This document shows positions 36,171 through 45,800 of a DNA stretch of 50,228 bases, piece after piece. Position numbers and translations under genes: made by a program. Within the stretch, counting starts at the first letter, position 1. Every line of letters starts with the position of its first letter. Below the pieces are notes generated by a model. The model made no database searches and was not told the DNA's origin. It worked only from the letters and a program-made list of their open reading frames with translations. Source of the DNA: Bacteroidales bacterium (lineage in GTDB: Bacteria > Bacteroidota > Bacteroidia > Bacteroidales > F082). The stretch is taken from positions 1 through 50,228 of the forward strand of contig JAUXMV010000027.1 in assembly GCA_030683155.1 (NCBI GenBank), given 5' to 3'.

Positions 36171-37382
36171 GTGGATAATAAACATGCATTATCAGCAAGG
36201 GTAAGGTCGCTCACAGAGTCGGCAACCCTCGAAATGACAAGAAAAAGCCGTGAATTGCGTGAGCAGGGAATCGATGTTATTACTTTAAGCATCGGGGAGC
36301 CTGACTTCAATACGCCAACTGCAGTAAAAAACGCAGCCATTCAGGCAATCAACGACAACTTAACACATTATCCACCTGTACCCGGTGTACCTGAGCTGCG
36401 CAAAGCAATTGCTGATAAGTTGTTGCGCGATAATCAGTTACAATACATGCCATCGCAGATAATCGTTTCAAACGGAGCCAAGCAGTCTATCATGAATGCG
36501 TTGTTCAGTCTTGTAAATGATGGTGAAGAGGTTTTGATTCCGGCACCTTTTTGGGTATCTTATCCTGAAATGGTAAAATTGGCCGGAGGCATACCCGTGG
36601 TCATTCCAACTACAGTTGAGCAGGATTTTAAAATCAGTCCTGAGCAATTGGAAGCGGCAATCAAGCCTGAAACGAAAGTTTTCATTTTCAGTTCACCTTG
36701 CAATCCGAGCGGCTCTGTTTATTCACACAACGAATTGAAAGCCTTAGCTGAAGTTTTTGCGCGGCATCCACAGGTATTTATCATCTCAGATGAAATTTAT
36801 GAATACATCCGTTTTGATGGAAAGCACGAAAGTATAGCGCAGTTTAGTGAGATTTTTGAGCGTGTCATTCTTATCAACGGACTCTCAAAAGGTTTTGCTA
36901 TGACCGGCTGGCGCGTTGGCTATATGGCCGCTAACCAATTGATTGCCGATGCGTGCAATATTATTCAAGGCCAATATACTTCCGGAAGTTGCACAATTTC
37001 GCAGGCTGCAGCCTTGGAAGCTGTCACAACAAAACCCGAGGAATCTGCTGAACTCATCGATATGGTCACCAAGTTTAAGCAAAGAAGACATCTGCTGTTT
37101 GACGGGCTTTCATCCATTGAAGGTGTTGTGCCGAATATGCCCGATGGCGCTTTTTATATGTTCCCTGACATAAGTTTTTATTTTGGGAAATCAAACGGAC
37201 AAAGCACCATCAAAAACAGCTACGATCTTTGTCTTTACCTGCTTTCGGAGGCGCATGTAGCCCTTGTGAGCGGAGATGCTTTCGGAAGTGACAATTGTAT
37301 TCGTTTCTCCTATGCCACAACACCTGAGCAAATTACTGAGGCTGTTAGCAGAATAAAAATGGCACTTGGCAAGCTCCACTAA
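36171..37382 (+). CDS. PLP-dependent aminotransferase (aspartate aminotransferase type, class I)
   Basis: Moves an amino group between an amino acid, probably aspartate, and a 2-oxo acid. From the GTG at 36171 the protein has 403 residues: SARVRSLTESATLEMTRKSR, the substrate segment IGEPDFNTP, then PHYPPV-like (HYPPVPGVPELR), the cofactor segment SPCNPSGSVY, and the PLP-binding Lys240 in NGLSKGFAMTGWRVGY. The C-terminus has IRFSYAT with the carboxylate-binding arginine. The longer TTG start at 36099 overlaps a promoter box and adds residues not typical of the family. It heads a same-strand run with the heptose kinase, UbiE and PorT genes. Confidence 0.92.
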   Translation: MDNKHALSARVRSLTESATLEMTRKSRELREQGIDVITLSIGEPDFNTPTAVKNAAIQAINDNLTHYPPVPGVPELRKAIADKLLRDNQLQYMPSQIIVSNGAKQSIMNALFSLVNDGEEVLIPAPFWVSYPEMVKLAGGIPVVIPTTVEQDFKISPEQLEAAIKPETKVFIFSSPCNPSGSVYSHNELKALAEVFARHPQVFIISDEIYEYIRFDGKHESIAQFSEIFERVILINGLSKGFAMTGWRVGYMAANQLIADACNIIQGQYTSGSCTISQAAALEAVTTKPEESAELIDMVTKFKQRRHLLFDGLSSIEGVVPNMPDGAFYMFPDISFYFGKSNGQSTIKNSYDLCLYLLSEAHVALVSGDAFGSDNCIRFSYATTPEQITEAVSRIKMALGKLH

Positions 37383-37436
37383 AACATTTTTGGCAATTCA
37401 ATCGTTTGATAAACATTATTTTTCTCTTTGAAGAAG

Positions 37437-38462
37437 ATGCTGAACCCTGAACAAATAAAACAGCTTTTTGAACAGTTTCACAATTTGAAAATCATGATTG
37501 TTGGCGATGTCATGGTGGATGCTTATCTTTTTGGAAAAGTAGATCGCATTTCTCCTGAGGCTCCCGTACCGGTGGTTTCTGTAGTAAGCCGCAGCAGTCG
37601 TCTGGGTGGTGCAGCCAATGTTGCCCTCAACGTTCATGCACTTGGTGCGACACCGGTTTTGGTTTCTGTGATTGGAAACGATGGTAAGGGACATGAGTTT
37701 CTTCAACTGTTGGAACAAAATTCAATGCCTGAAAATGGCATTCTGATGAGCAAGGAACGAAAAACAACCACAAAATTTCGTGTGATAGGAAACAATGTTC
37801 AGATGTTGCGTGTTGATGAAGAAGTAACTTCGGACATATTGGAGGAAGAACAGAATTTATTGCTTGATAAGGTAGGCGCTATTTTGAAAAACGAAAAGAT
37901 TGATGCGATTATTTTTCAGGATTATGATAAAGGTGTGCTCACAGAAACAATGATCAGCGGGATTATACAAATGGCTAAAGAAAATAATATTCCTGTGGCC
38001 GTAGATCCGAAAAAGAAACGTTTCCTTGCCTATAAAGGGGTGCAGCTTTTCAAACCAAATCTCAAGGAATTGCGCGATGGCCTCAATCTTAGTTTTAACA
38101 CAGCCTCTTTTGAAGCGTTGGCAGGCGCTGTTGCATTGCTTCAACAAACTATAGACGCTAGAATAGTTTTGGTTACCTTGTCTGAAAAAGGTGTTTTTTA
38201 CAGGGAACAGACTGCAATGAATAAGTTTACAGAAAATAAAATTTCGGCTCATTTGCGCACGATAGCAGATGTTTCAGGTGCCGGGGATACAGTAATCAGT
38301 GTGGCTGCAATGTGTATGGCACTTCAGCAGCCAACGGCGGTAATTGCCGAATTATCTAATCTTGCCGGCGGACTGGTATGTGAGGAAGTGGGCGTAGTTC
38401 CGGTAAATAAATCAAAGCTGCTCGATGAAATGTTAAAGCTTAATCAAATCGAAGGTCTTTAG
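37437..38462 (+). CDS. rfaE1: D-glycero-beta-D-manno-heptose-7-phosphate kinase (RfaE1/HldE N-terminal type)
   Basis: A PfkB-family sugar kinase that phosphorylates heptose 7-phosphate at C1 for ADP-heptose, a precursor of LPS inner core. The 341-residue protein covers only the kinase half of HldE. The nucleotidyltransferase half is absent, so a separate gene should supply it. Motifs are IVGDVMVDAYLFGKVDRISP, the glycine-rich RLGGAANVALNVHALGA, DPKKKRF and the catalytic ADVSGAGDTVIS. The start may be ATG at 37437 or TTG three codons upstream (37428). It lies 54 nt after the aminotransferase and 46 nt before ubiE. Confidence 0.92.
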   Translation: MLNPEQIKQLFEQFHNLKIMIVGDVMVDAYLFGKVDRISPEAPVPVVSVVSRSSRLGGAANVALNVHALGATPVLVSVIGNDGKGHEFLQLLEQNSMPENGILMSKERKTTTKFRVIGNNVQMLRVDEEVTSDILEEEQNLLLDKVGAILKNEKIDAIIFQDYDKGVLTETMISGIIQMAKENNIPVAVDPKKKRFLAYKGVQLFKPNLKELRDGLNLSFNTASFEALAGAVALLQQTIDARIVLVTLSEKGVFYREQTAMNKFTENKISAHLRTIADVSGAGDTVISVAAMCMALQQPTAVIAELSNLAGGLVCEEVGVVPVNKSKLLDEMLKLNQIEGL

Positions 38463-38508
38463 GACAAAAAAAGCTTTTCTTTGCGGACGCAAAAAACCGT
38501 AGAGTACA

Positions 38509-39249
38509 ATGTTAATCCAAGAGTTGCAGGAAAATAATATATCAAAAATGGGTAAGAAAGAAGAAGTACGTGTGATGTTCGATAATATTGCCGGAAAATA
38601 TGATTTCCTGAATCATTTTTTATCTGCCGGAATCGATAAGCTTTGGCGTCGCAGACTTGTAAGGATGCTGATAAAAAGTAATCCGCAAAGCATCCTTGAT
38701 GTTGCTACCGGCACGGCAGATTTGGCTATTGCCTTGTCAAAAAAGACCACATCACCGATCGAAGGAGTAGATATTTCGCAGGGGATGCTTGATGTTGGAC
38801 ATCAAAAGCTAAAACGAATGCATCTCGACAAACAGATTTGCTTAACACTGGCCGATTCTGAGCAGCTGCCTTTTGAGGCGGATCGCTTTGATGCCGCGAT
38901 GGTAGCCTTTGGCGTACGCAATTTCGAAGATCTTGATAAAGGCCTTCAGGAAATGCAGCGTGTTTTGAAAAGAGGTGGCATGATTGCTGTTTTGGAGTTT
39001 TCCAGACCCAGATCATTTCCTGTCAAACAACTTTACAATTTTTATTTTAAAAATGTTCTTCCCGGGCTTGGTCGACTTGTTTCACGCGATAAGGGTGCCT
39101 ACACCTATCTTCCTGAATCAGTGGGCGTTTTTCCAGATGGGGAAGACTTTTTAAAACGTCTTGAAGGTGCAGGTTTCAGTGGCACAAGTCAGAAAAGATT
39201 AACTTTTGGGATTGCTACAATATACACAGGATTTAAGGTTATGGGCTAG
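38509..39249 (+). CDS. ubiE: Demethylmenaquinone methyltransferase (MenG/UbiE)
   Basis: Methylates demethylmenaquinone to menaquinone with S-adenosylmethionine. The 246-residue protein shows VRVMFDNIAGKYDFLNHFLS, the SAM motif ILDVATGTADLAIAL (about 64-78), then AFGVRNFEDLDKGLQEMQRV and FPVKQLYNFYFKNVLPGLG, all diagnostic of the UbiE/COQ5 family. In Bacteroidota, which use menaquinone, this is the last step of the pathway. Its product should serve the Na+-NQR pump encoded earlier in the window. It lies upstream of porT, an order I recall from other members of the phylum. Confidence 0.95.
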   Translation: MLIQELQENNISKMGKKEEVRVMFDNIAGKYDFLNHFLSAGIDKLWRRRLVRMLIKSNPQSILDVATGTADLAIALSKKTTSPIEGVDISQGMLDVGHQKLKRMHLDKQICLTLADSEQLPFEADRFDAAMVAFGVRNFEDLDKGLQEMQRVLKRGGMIAVLEFSRPRSFPVKQLYNFYFKNVLPGLGRLVSRDKGAYTYLPESVGVFPDGEDFLKRLEGAGFSGTSQKRLTFGIATIYTGFKVMG

Positions 39250-39341
39250 CCTTTTAACCGAAAAGCTTGCTTTTTTGCATGATATCAAATGGAATTGTTT
39301 TGGCTGCATTCATAATAATGTTTCAAAAACTTTTGAAGATT

Positions 39342-39349
39342 TATCTTTG
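39342..39349 (+). promoter_or_regulatory. Candidate -7 box for porT
   Basis: TATCTTTG matches TAnnTTTG about 108 nt before the porT TTG start. No good -33 box was seen. Confidence 0.35.
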
Positions 39350-39456
39350 TTATGGATTGAAACTCAATAAATGTTTGATTATAAAGTCAAATTTTGCGCA
39401 TTGGTGCACTAAACTTTGAATATGGGCGTTTTTGATGAAATTAAACTACAAATACT

Positions 39457-40242
39457 TTGAAGCACGCCTTTGTTAAGACCCTTCTGGCACTCACTTTGAT
39501 GTTGCTTGCAACGCAAACGCTCACTGCGCAGCGCAGGAAAGTGATGTTTTTGCCTAAATTTGATCAGGAACCTTATCATTTTGGATTTATTTTGGCTGCG
39601 AATCAAATGATGCTAACATGGAAGCCTGTCGATGACTATCAGGATATTTTATGGAATCCGAGCGATGTTCCTGATCTCACAATTCCTTTTGCACAATACT
39701 ACAGGGTGCGAGAGATTACTTCCAGACCTGTACCTGGTTTTGCTGTTGGTATTGTTGGTGTTCTTAGGCTCGGTAATTATTTTGATCTTAAGTTGGTTCC
39801 TACCCTTGCTTTTGGTGAAAGATATATTGATTTTGGCATTAACAGTTACGATATCAATGGCTTTTTACTTGAGCCAGTAACTGTTCGGAAAAGCTTGCCA
39901 TCCACAATGGTCGATTTTCCGTTGTATGTTAAATACAGGTCAAAGCGATACAATAATTTTGCTTCCTATATCATTGCCGGCGGCAAATACAGCATTGAAA
40001 TGGCTTCGACAAAAAAGATCAATTCAGCCAACGGGCAATACCCTGTTAAAACTGACCGCAATGACTTTGCTGCAGAAGTTGGTGTAGGTTTTGACTTTTA
40101 TACACCTTATTTTAAGTTTGGTGTAGAAACAAAAATGAGCTACGGTATCAAAAACATATTGATCAAAGACGGATTTCTATATAGTGAAGTTCTCGATCAC
40201 CTGAACAATAAAGTATTTCAGCTCACTTTTACTTTCGAATAG
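39457..40242 (+). CDS. porT: Type IX secretion system outer-membrane protein PorT
   Basis: A 261-residue outer-membrane beta-barrel protein needed for T9SS in the families where it was studied. Translation most likely begins with TTG at 39457, which gives a classic signal peptide (MKHAFVKTLLALTLMLLATQ). The nearby ATG at 39435 is in another frame that stops after 13 codons. The mature start RRKVMFLPKFDQEPYHFGF and internal strands such as LRLGNYFDLKLVPTLAFGER and YVKYRSKRYNNFASYIIAGG match PorT as I know it. The C-terminus ends in a short aromatic strand (VFQLTFTFE). The gene order ubiE-porT supports the call. Confidence 0.85.
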   Translation: MKHAFVKTLLALTLMLLATQTLTAQRRKVMFLPKFDQEPYHFGFILAANQMMLTWKPVDDYQDILWNPSDVPDLTIPFAQYYRVREITSRPVPGFAVGIVGVLRLGNYFDLKLVPTLAFGERYIDFGINSYDINGFLLEPVTVRKSLPSTMVDFPLYVKYRSKRYNNFASYIIAGGKYSIEMASTKKINSANGQYPVKTDRNDFAAEVGVGFDFYTPYFKFGVETKMSYGIKNILIKDGFLYSEVLDHLNNKVFQLTFTFE

Positions 40243-40327
40243 AGTGGTTTTTGATTATTCAATTGGCTGAAAATAAATATCATAGATTTCGACATCTTGT
40301 TTTGCAATCTTTTTTTTTCAAAACATT

Positions 40328-40357
40328 TGCAGATATGGGAAAAAGAAGTAATTTTGC
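40328..40357 (+). promoter_or_regulatory. Promoter of tRNA-Glu
   Basis: TTG at 40328-40330, a 19-nt spacer and TAATTTTG at 40350-40357. It matches the phylum promoter fully. The start near 40364 is about 14 nt before the tRNA. Confidence 0.65.
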
Positions 40358-40377
40358 ACCCACAATAAGAACTGAGG

Positions 40378-40451
40378 CTCCCATCGTCTAGCCCGGTCAG
40401 GACGCCAGGTTTTCATCCTGGTAACAGGGGTTCGAATCCCCTTGGGAGTAC
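40378..40451 (+). tRNA. tRNA-Glu (anticodon TTC)
   Basis: The cloverleaf can be drawn by eye. Acceptor arms GCTCCCA (40378-40384) and TGGGAGT (40444-40450) pair with one G-U at the first position. The anticodon stem is CCAGG/CCTGG, with loop TTTTCAT giving anticodon TTC at 40413-40415. The T arm contains GGGGTTCGAATCCCC. The 3' CCA is not encoded directly after the discriminator. A consensus promoter precedes it and a terminator follows. Confidence 0.95.
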
Positions 40452-40472
40452 TACCAAACTAAAAACGTTGTA

Positions 40473-40506
40473 AAAGCGCTGACTCACAAAGTCGGCGCTT
40501 TTTTAA
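40473..40506 (+). terminator. Intrinsic terminator after tRNA-Glu
   Basis: Stem AAAAGCGCTGACT (40473-40485) with AGTCGGCGCTTTT (40491-40503), containing one U-G pair. The loop is 5 nt and the T tract runs to 40506. Confidence 0.85.
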
Positions 40507-40921
40507 TTTGATTATATTCCCTTTTCAAGAAGTCATCCCTGCTACGCTCAAGTTTTTGAAATGATCATAAATCATTCTGGATTATGTTTATTGTACCAAA
40601 GCTCAAAATTCTTTTTTTCTTTCTTTATACCTTTATGATGTTGTCATTTTAACGATTTATTTCCTTGAAAGGAAATAATGAGGAGAAGTCGCATTTCCCA
40701 GATTTGAAAACTAAAAGGATACACGGATTATTAAGAATTTTAGATTCTTGAAATGTATAAATTCGAATAATTCAAGGATTGGATTATCGCGGCATTGCTG
40801 ATGTTCAATCTGCTATCAGTTTTATGAAAAATTGATTCTCATGGCAAACTAAAAAATGACTTTCTTGCAATGCAACAACAATGATAAAAGGTTTTTGACC
40901 TGTATAAGAAACAAGTGTTTC
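40507..40921. other. Gene-free stretch with inverted repeats
   Basis: 415 nt of AT-rich DNA without a convincing gene. It holds a perfect 10-bp inverted repeat with a 2-nt centre (40657-40678), a smaller one near 40732-40748 (AAGAAT/ATTCTT) and AGAAAC/GTTTCT just before the stop of the next gene. A 20-codon stretch ending in a stop near 40834 faintly recalls an alpha/beta-hydrolase fragment but is too short to call. Confidence 0.5.
40657..40678. repeat. Perfect 22-bp palindrome-like inverted repeat
   Basis: TTATTTCCTT, then GA, then AAGGAAATAA. Arms of 10 bp match perfectly. There is no T tract after it, so it does not look like a terminator. It may be a protein-binding site. Confidence 0.6.
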
Positions 40922-41548
40922 TTACTGATTATCAAAATACACTCTTGGTATCACAAACTCTCCCTTTACCCAAAATGTTGAGCTGTCACCGCAACATTCA
41001 ACCAATTTGGTTCGAAATTGTCCAAAGAGATGATTTCTATCTATCCATGAAATCCGGAAATAGGCGTCCTTTACGTTGGTTCCAAGGTATCTGTGAAATG
41101 TATTAGGCTGATCTGTAGGTGTATAGTATTCAACATTGGCTCCGGATATACTCATCCATGGATTGCCATACCTGTAATTTGCCAATTGAAAGGAAAAAAG
41201 CGAATCTAATTCATCCTTGTAAAACATCACCTCAAAATAATCATCAGAAGCATTGTTGCGAAAGGAGAACCCTTTTCCAATCATATTTCCAAACCCGGAG
41301 GATGATGTTGGAGATAGTCTGATGTTTGGATTGGCAGGAGTGTAGAGGAGATCAGCGTTTTCAAATTCAACCTTGAAGTAGTATGACGAGTCCTCAGGTT
41401 CAAATGCTTCAATGGAGTAAAGTATGTAATGCTCTTTTTTTTCTGGTATACGCTCAACTTGATTTTCCTTTGTGCAGCCATTGGCAACCAACAGCAACAC
41501 ACATACAATCAGCATTGAATTTAAGAATGATGTTCTTTCTTTTTTCAT
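40922..41548 (-). CDS. Unknown lipoprotein
   Basis: A 208-residue protein with a lipoprotein signal (LLLVANGC, acylated Cys near 25). The mature part is rich in aromatic and acidic residues with beta-strand patterns: HYILYSIEAFEPEDSSYYFK, GKGFSFRNNASDDYFEVMFY and YFRISWIDRNHLFGQFRTKL. Two adjacent cysteines near residue 187 (VECCGDS) stand out. It resembles the many unassigned single-domain lipoproteins of Bacteroidota, and I do not recognise a named family. It is alone on its strand, with gene-free DNA on both sides. Confidence 0.75.
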   Translation of the reverse strand: MKKERTSFLNSMLIVCVLLLVANGCTKENQVERIPEKKEHYILYSIEAFEPEDSSYYFKVEFENADLLYTPANPNIRLSPTSSSGFGNMIGKGFSFRNNASDDYFEVMFYKDELDSLFSFQLANYRYGNPWMSISGANVEYYTPTDQPNTFHRYLGTNVKDAYFRISWIDRNHLFGQFRTKLVECCGDSSTFWVKGEFVIPRVYFDNQ

Positions 41549-41825
41549 GGAGGGTATTTTTTAATTTGAACGAAATCAAATGTATTCAAAAGTTTTCCAG
41601 CTATAAAATTAGATCATTTTGTATTTCAAACAGATAGTTATAACATATTTTTACTTCGCATTATTGTGTATTCATTACGCGGACTTGATTTCAAAGTGAA
41701 AATTATCATTTTTGCGGGATACCAAACTTCAGCGATGCTTGCCAAACAACAAGAATTCCATTCCCTTTTAATGCAAAGGATTATGATTCCTGCTAAATCA
41801 GTTGATATGATTTCAAGGCCTTTGC

Positions 41826-42422
41826 TCAGACAGGATATTTAATCTTTTTGATCAGACTGAAATAGTTTTTGAAGCACAAATAGGTAAGTTTTGCGTCTTC
41901 CATGGCGCTGTGGGTGTCGTTTTCTCTTTGCAAATTGAAAAATGCAGCAACAGCCTTCAAACTGTATGACGTCGGTCGCTTCACATTGTTGGTGTCAAAA
42001 ATCTGATAAAAGATGTAGGATACACTCAGAAGGTCAATCAGCTTGAAGGAGAAAGGCCATTTCATGCGCTGATCGGTGTATTTTTGCTTGAGAAAATTGA
42101 TGTCGTTGATAACACTTTGCCCACAAACAACAATATCGGTCAAAGGAATGGACTGATTTCTCTTCAAACTTTTTCTAATCCACTTCTCAAAATCTATCAG
42201 TGCATCATAGGATTGTGGAGCATCTTCGAGGTCATAGATAGAAATTCCATGAACTTCCTCAGCGTAAGAAGTGAAATTTTCTTCATTGTCTGGATAAACA
42301 AGCGTTTCATATTCTGAGATCGTGCGCCATTCGTCATCAGCCAAGACGGCGCCAATCTGTATGATGTCATGGTAATCTGTTTCACCTCCGGTCATTTCAA
42401 GGTCGAGAATAAGGTAGGGCAT
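41826..42422 (-). CDS. DEDDh 3'-5' exonuclease (DnaQ-like)
   Basis: A 198-residue exonuclease of the DnaQ/RNase T fold. Taking the ATG at 42422, the first catalytic motif is LILDLEMTG (Asp7, Glu9), the second NDINF (Asp107) and the third HSAMEDA (His171, Asp176), giving a full DEDDh site. It may act on DNA or RNA ends; no partner domain (GIY-YIG or polymerase) is attached, so its substrate cannot be named. The frame is open to 42530, and ATG 42467 would add a Lys-rich tail of 15 residues. A reverse -7 box at 42514-42521 favours one of the two shorter starts. Confidence 0.85.
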   Translation of the reverse strand: MPYLILDLEMTGGETDYHDIIQIGAVLADDEWRTISEYETLVYPDNEENFTSYAEEVHGISIYDLEDAPQSYDALIDFEKWIRKSLKRNQSIPLTDIVVCGQSVINDINFLKQKYTDQRMKWPFSFKLIDLLSVSYIFYQIFDTNNVKRPTSYSLKAVAAFFNLQRENDTHSAMEDAKLTYLCFKNYFSLIKKIKYPV

Positions 42423-42513
42423 TTTTGAATTTTTGTTAGGTTTCGGTTTGATTCGCTTGTGAGTCATCAGTCCTGAATTATAAATCGTTTTTCTTTCGAC
42501 TTTTTTGATGCAA

Positions 42514-42521
42514 CAAAAATA
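42514..42521 (-). promoter_or_regulatory. Candidate -7 box of the exonuclease gene
   Basis: Reads TATTTTTG on the minus strand. A start near 42507 falls inside the longest open frame, which supports the shorter start codons at 42467 or 42422. Confidence 0.35.
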
Positions 42522-42722
42522 GAATTTCATTCCTGAAAGCAGGGATATTTTTCAAAATTCTTCCAGACTTTAATTTCAAACAGCTTCTAATAATCAGTTG
42601 GTCAAAAAAATAGAGTTTTTCTTAGTTAAAATTGTTTTTTACCATTGAGTGAGTTTCTTTCAGTTGATCCTGTTAAAGTGTTATTTATTTATCAACTTCA
42701 TAGTATTTATGCGCTTTTTAGC

Positions 42723-42754
42723 TTGACTTATTTGCTTTCAAAATCGTAAATTTG
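42723..42754 (+). promoter_or_regulatory. Promoter of the T9SS cargo gene
   Basis: TTG at 42723-42725, a 21-nt spacer and TAAATTTG at 42747-42754. It is a good match to the phylum consensus. The predicted start near 42761 leaves about 53 nt of leader before the ATG at 42814. The surrounding 42423-42813 holds only this and the reverse promoter of the exonuclease. Confidence 0.5.
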
Positions 42755-42813
42755 GATCTTCATTTTTATAGTTGCATTTACTGAAGTGTAGCTCCAAACC
42801 AAAAACATAAGTT

Positions 42814-45800
42814 ATGCAAAACATTTTCAAATTTTGCGTAGTAAGAATTAGTTTTTTACTATGCCTGAATCTTGTTATCTCAAGTATGACATGGGCTCAG
42901 GAAACTGAACCAAACAACAATCCCTCTCAGGCCAATGTCTTCGCCTTGAATACATCTTTAAATGCTGAGATCGGTGTATTGAATGATGAGGACTGGTTTA
43001 AGATTACCACTCCGGAAGAAGGTGTTTTGAAGGTTGTCTCATCAGGAATCACATTAAATGACTTCTATATCACGCTTTATGATGTGAATGGAACTACATT
43101 GTTTGTTTCTGCCAATGTTTACCCTTTAGGCGATGTTGATTCTGTTTTTAAAACAAATATTCAGGCAGGAACTTATTATCTTAGAGTATATCCATTTGGC
43201 TCTAATACCGGTGGTTACACAATTACAAATAGTTTCACAGCTGCTTTGCTGCCCAATGATGCTGAACCAAATAATACATTTGAAAACGCACAGGTATTTC
43301 CACTAAACAGTCAGACAACAGGCCGCCTGAACTATGTGCTTCAAGGTGTGTTTGACAGTGAGGATTGGTTTAAAATTACAACTCCGGAAGAGGGTACTTT
43401 AAAGATTATTTCTCATTCGCCTGATAACAATGATTACTATATCAGGCTTGTGGATGTGAATGGCATAACAACTTTTGCCACCTCTAATGTTTATCCGCTC
43501 GGTGAGCTTGATTCAGTATATAAAACCAATCTGCAGGCTGGTACATATTATGTCAGGGTTTTTCCCTTTGGAGCTAATCATGGCTCCTATCATCTCAGAA
43601 ATATTTTCACGCCCGCTCTTTTGCCGAATGATCCCGAGCCTAACAACACTGTTGAGGAAGCCAAAGAATTTCCCATAGATACGCAAATTACAGGTCGGCT
43701 TAATTATGTTTATGCAGGCGCTTTTGATCAAAACGATTGGTATTACATTGATATACCGGATGATGGGACACTTAAGGTGATTTCTGAATCTCCCGACATG
43801 AATGATTACTACATAAGACTGGTAGATGTGAATGGTTCCAGAATCCTGCATACAGCAAACGTTTATCCACTTACTGATATTGATTCCGTTTACCGGCATA
43901 ATCTTCAGGCAGGCAGATATTTTGTTCAGGTCTATCCTTTTGGATCTAATCATGGCTCATATATTTTGAAAAGTAGTTTCACACCTGCATTATATGCATC
44001 AGATCCTGAGCCAAATAATTCTTTTGAAAATGCTGTTCCCATTTCGGCTGATACCGTTTTGACAGGCAGATTAAACTATGTGTATGACAATGTATATGAT
44101 AATCAGGATTGGTTTGCTGTTACGATGCCACAAAATGGTGGGCTCAAAGTCACTACAAATTCGCCTGATAATTACGATTATTATTTGCGCATTATTGGCT
44201 CAAATGGAACAAGTGTCATCAGCAGTGTCAATGTCTATCAATACGCCACAAAATCTGTTTATGCATGGAATCTGATTGCAGGGAATACTTATTTTATCAA
44301 ACTGGATCCTTTTTCAACAAATTTTGGCTCCTACAACCTTGCTGTTGAATTTCAGCCTGCTCCTCAACCGGCGTTTAAATTCAGTCAGCAGTTTATGAAG
44401 GTGCTTTTCAATAATGAAAGCAACTATGGTGTAAGCTATCAATGGAATTTCGGTGACGGAACAACTTCAACGCAGGTGAATCCTTCTCATACTTATAGTG
44501 GTCCTGGAGCTTATGAAGTCAGACTGACAGCTACCAATCCCAATGGAAGCAATGATTTTATCGATTTTGTTCAGTTTCGTGGCATTCAGAAAGTAGAAGG
44601 CACACACGGGGGAAATTCGCGGATTGTTACTGTTACCGTATTTGCCGGAGGTCTTGGAAGTGGAAGCGTTCCAAAACTTCGCAATGGTGCAGTCGAAATC
44701 GTAGGCACGAATATAGTCTTTCCAAAAACAGGACAGGTTCAGGCTGAATTTGACCTTAGCGATGCAGCATTAGGATTGTGGGATGTGGTCGTTCAAAATC
44801 CTGGCGAAACAGAAATGGTTTTAGCACAAGCATATACTGTTGAAGAAGCAACCGAGCCCGATGTTTTTGTGGAAATCAGTGGTCGTGATCGCGCACTATT
44901 CAACAGATGGTCAACCTATAACATCTATTTTGGCAACAGAGGCAACACTGATGCTTTCTATCAGATACTCTGGATCGCTGTACCTGACTCTGTCGAATTT
45001 AAGAATATAATTTTTGACGCAAGTCTATACAACGACCCTGAAGTGGAAGCTTATCTGCAAGGTGCGCCGCCCTATTGGGAAATAGATACTTTGGGAACAG
45101 AACCTTTTAATGGCAGATTGTACGGGATACCTTTTCAAAAAATTCCAGCAGGATATTCCTTTAACATTGAGCTGCGGATAAAAGCGGAACAAAACTTCCA
45201 AATTGTCGCTTTCTCAACAGCACCCTGGTTTGATCCGGATGATTTCCCGAAAACCATGTCATACAATGAATGTGTTGCCTGGGCGATGGCTACCATGATC
45301 CGTGATAAACTGATTGAACAACTTACAGGTCTTGTTCCCGGTGCAGATTGTATTTATGGCGGTGTTAAAACACTCTCGGAATTAACACTTGCCTATTCTG
45401 AGGATAAATTAACAGTTACTTCATTGGGCTGGGGTGTGAGTCAGGTAGTATGGACTTGTCTTAAGAATCTGGGCGAAAATATTCCTTTTGTCAAAGCCAT
45501 GAAAATTTCCAAAGTGATGATTGATCTTACTGTGGATATTGTCAATGGGTACAATTCTGATGTAGAATGTCAAAAATACAAGATCAAAGCTGTTATTGTT
45601 AAGAATGTTACTGCTGCAAATTCGCTTGATCCGAATGAAATTGCTGGCCCAGCGGGATTTGGTGAAGCGCATCATATTGCTGAAAAAAATATGAATTACA
45701 CAGTATATTTTGAAAATCAGAATACTGCTACTGCCAATGCTGTTGAAGTTTTCATTTATGATACGCTTAATATGAACTACTTCGAAATGAGTAGTTTCAA

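Noticed and set aside
40780-40834. A short stretch resembling an alpha/beta-hydrolase piece in the gene-free region
   Set aside because: About 20 codons without a start and bounded by stops; the likeness may be chance.
41666-41842. A 58-codon frame starting at GTG and running into the end of the exonuclease gene
   Set aside because: No recognisable family, non-ATG start, overlap with a real gene and no promoter or ribosome-binding evidence.
42814-44400. DNA-level tandem repeat or CRISPR-like array
   Set aside because: The periodicity (about 372 nt) comes from repeated protein domains. There are no short repeats with uniform spacers anywhere in the window.
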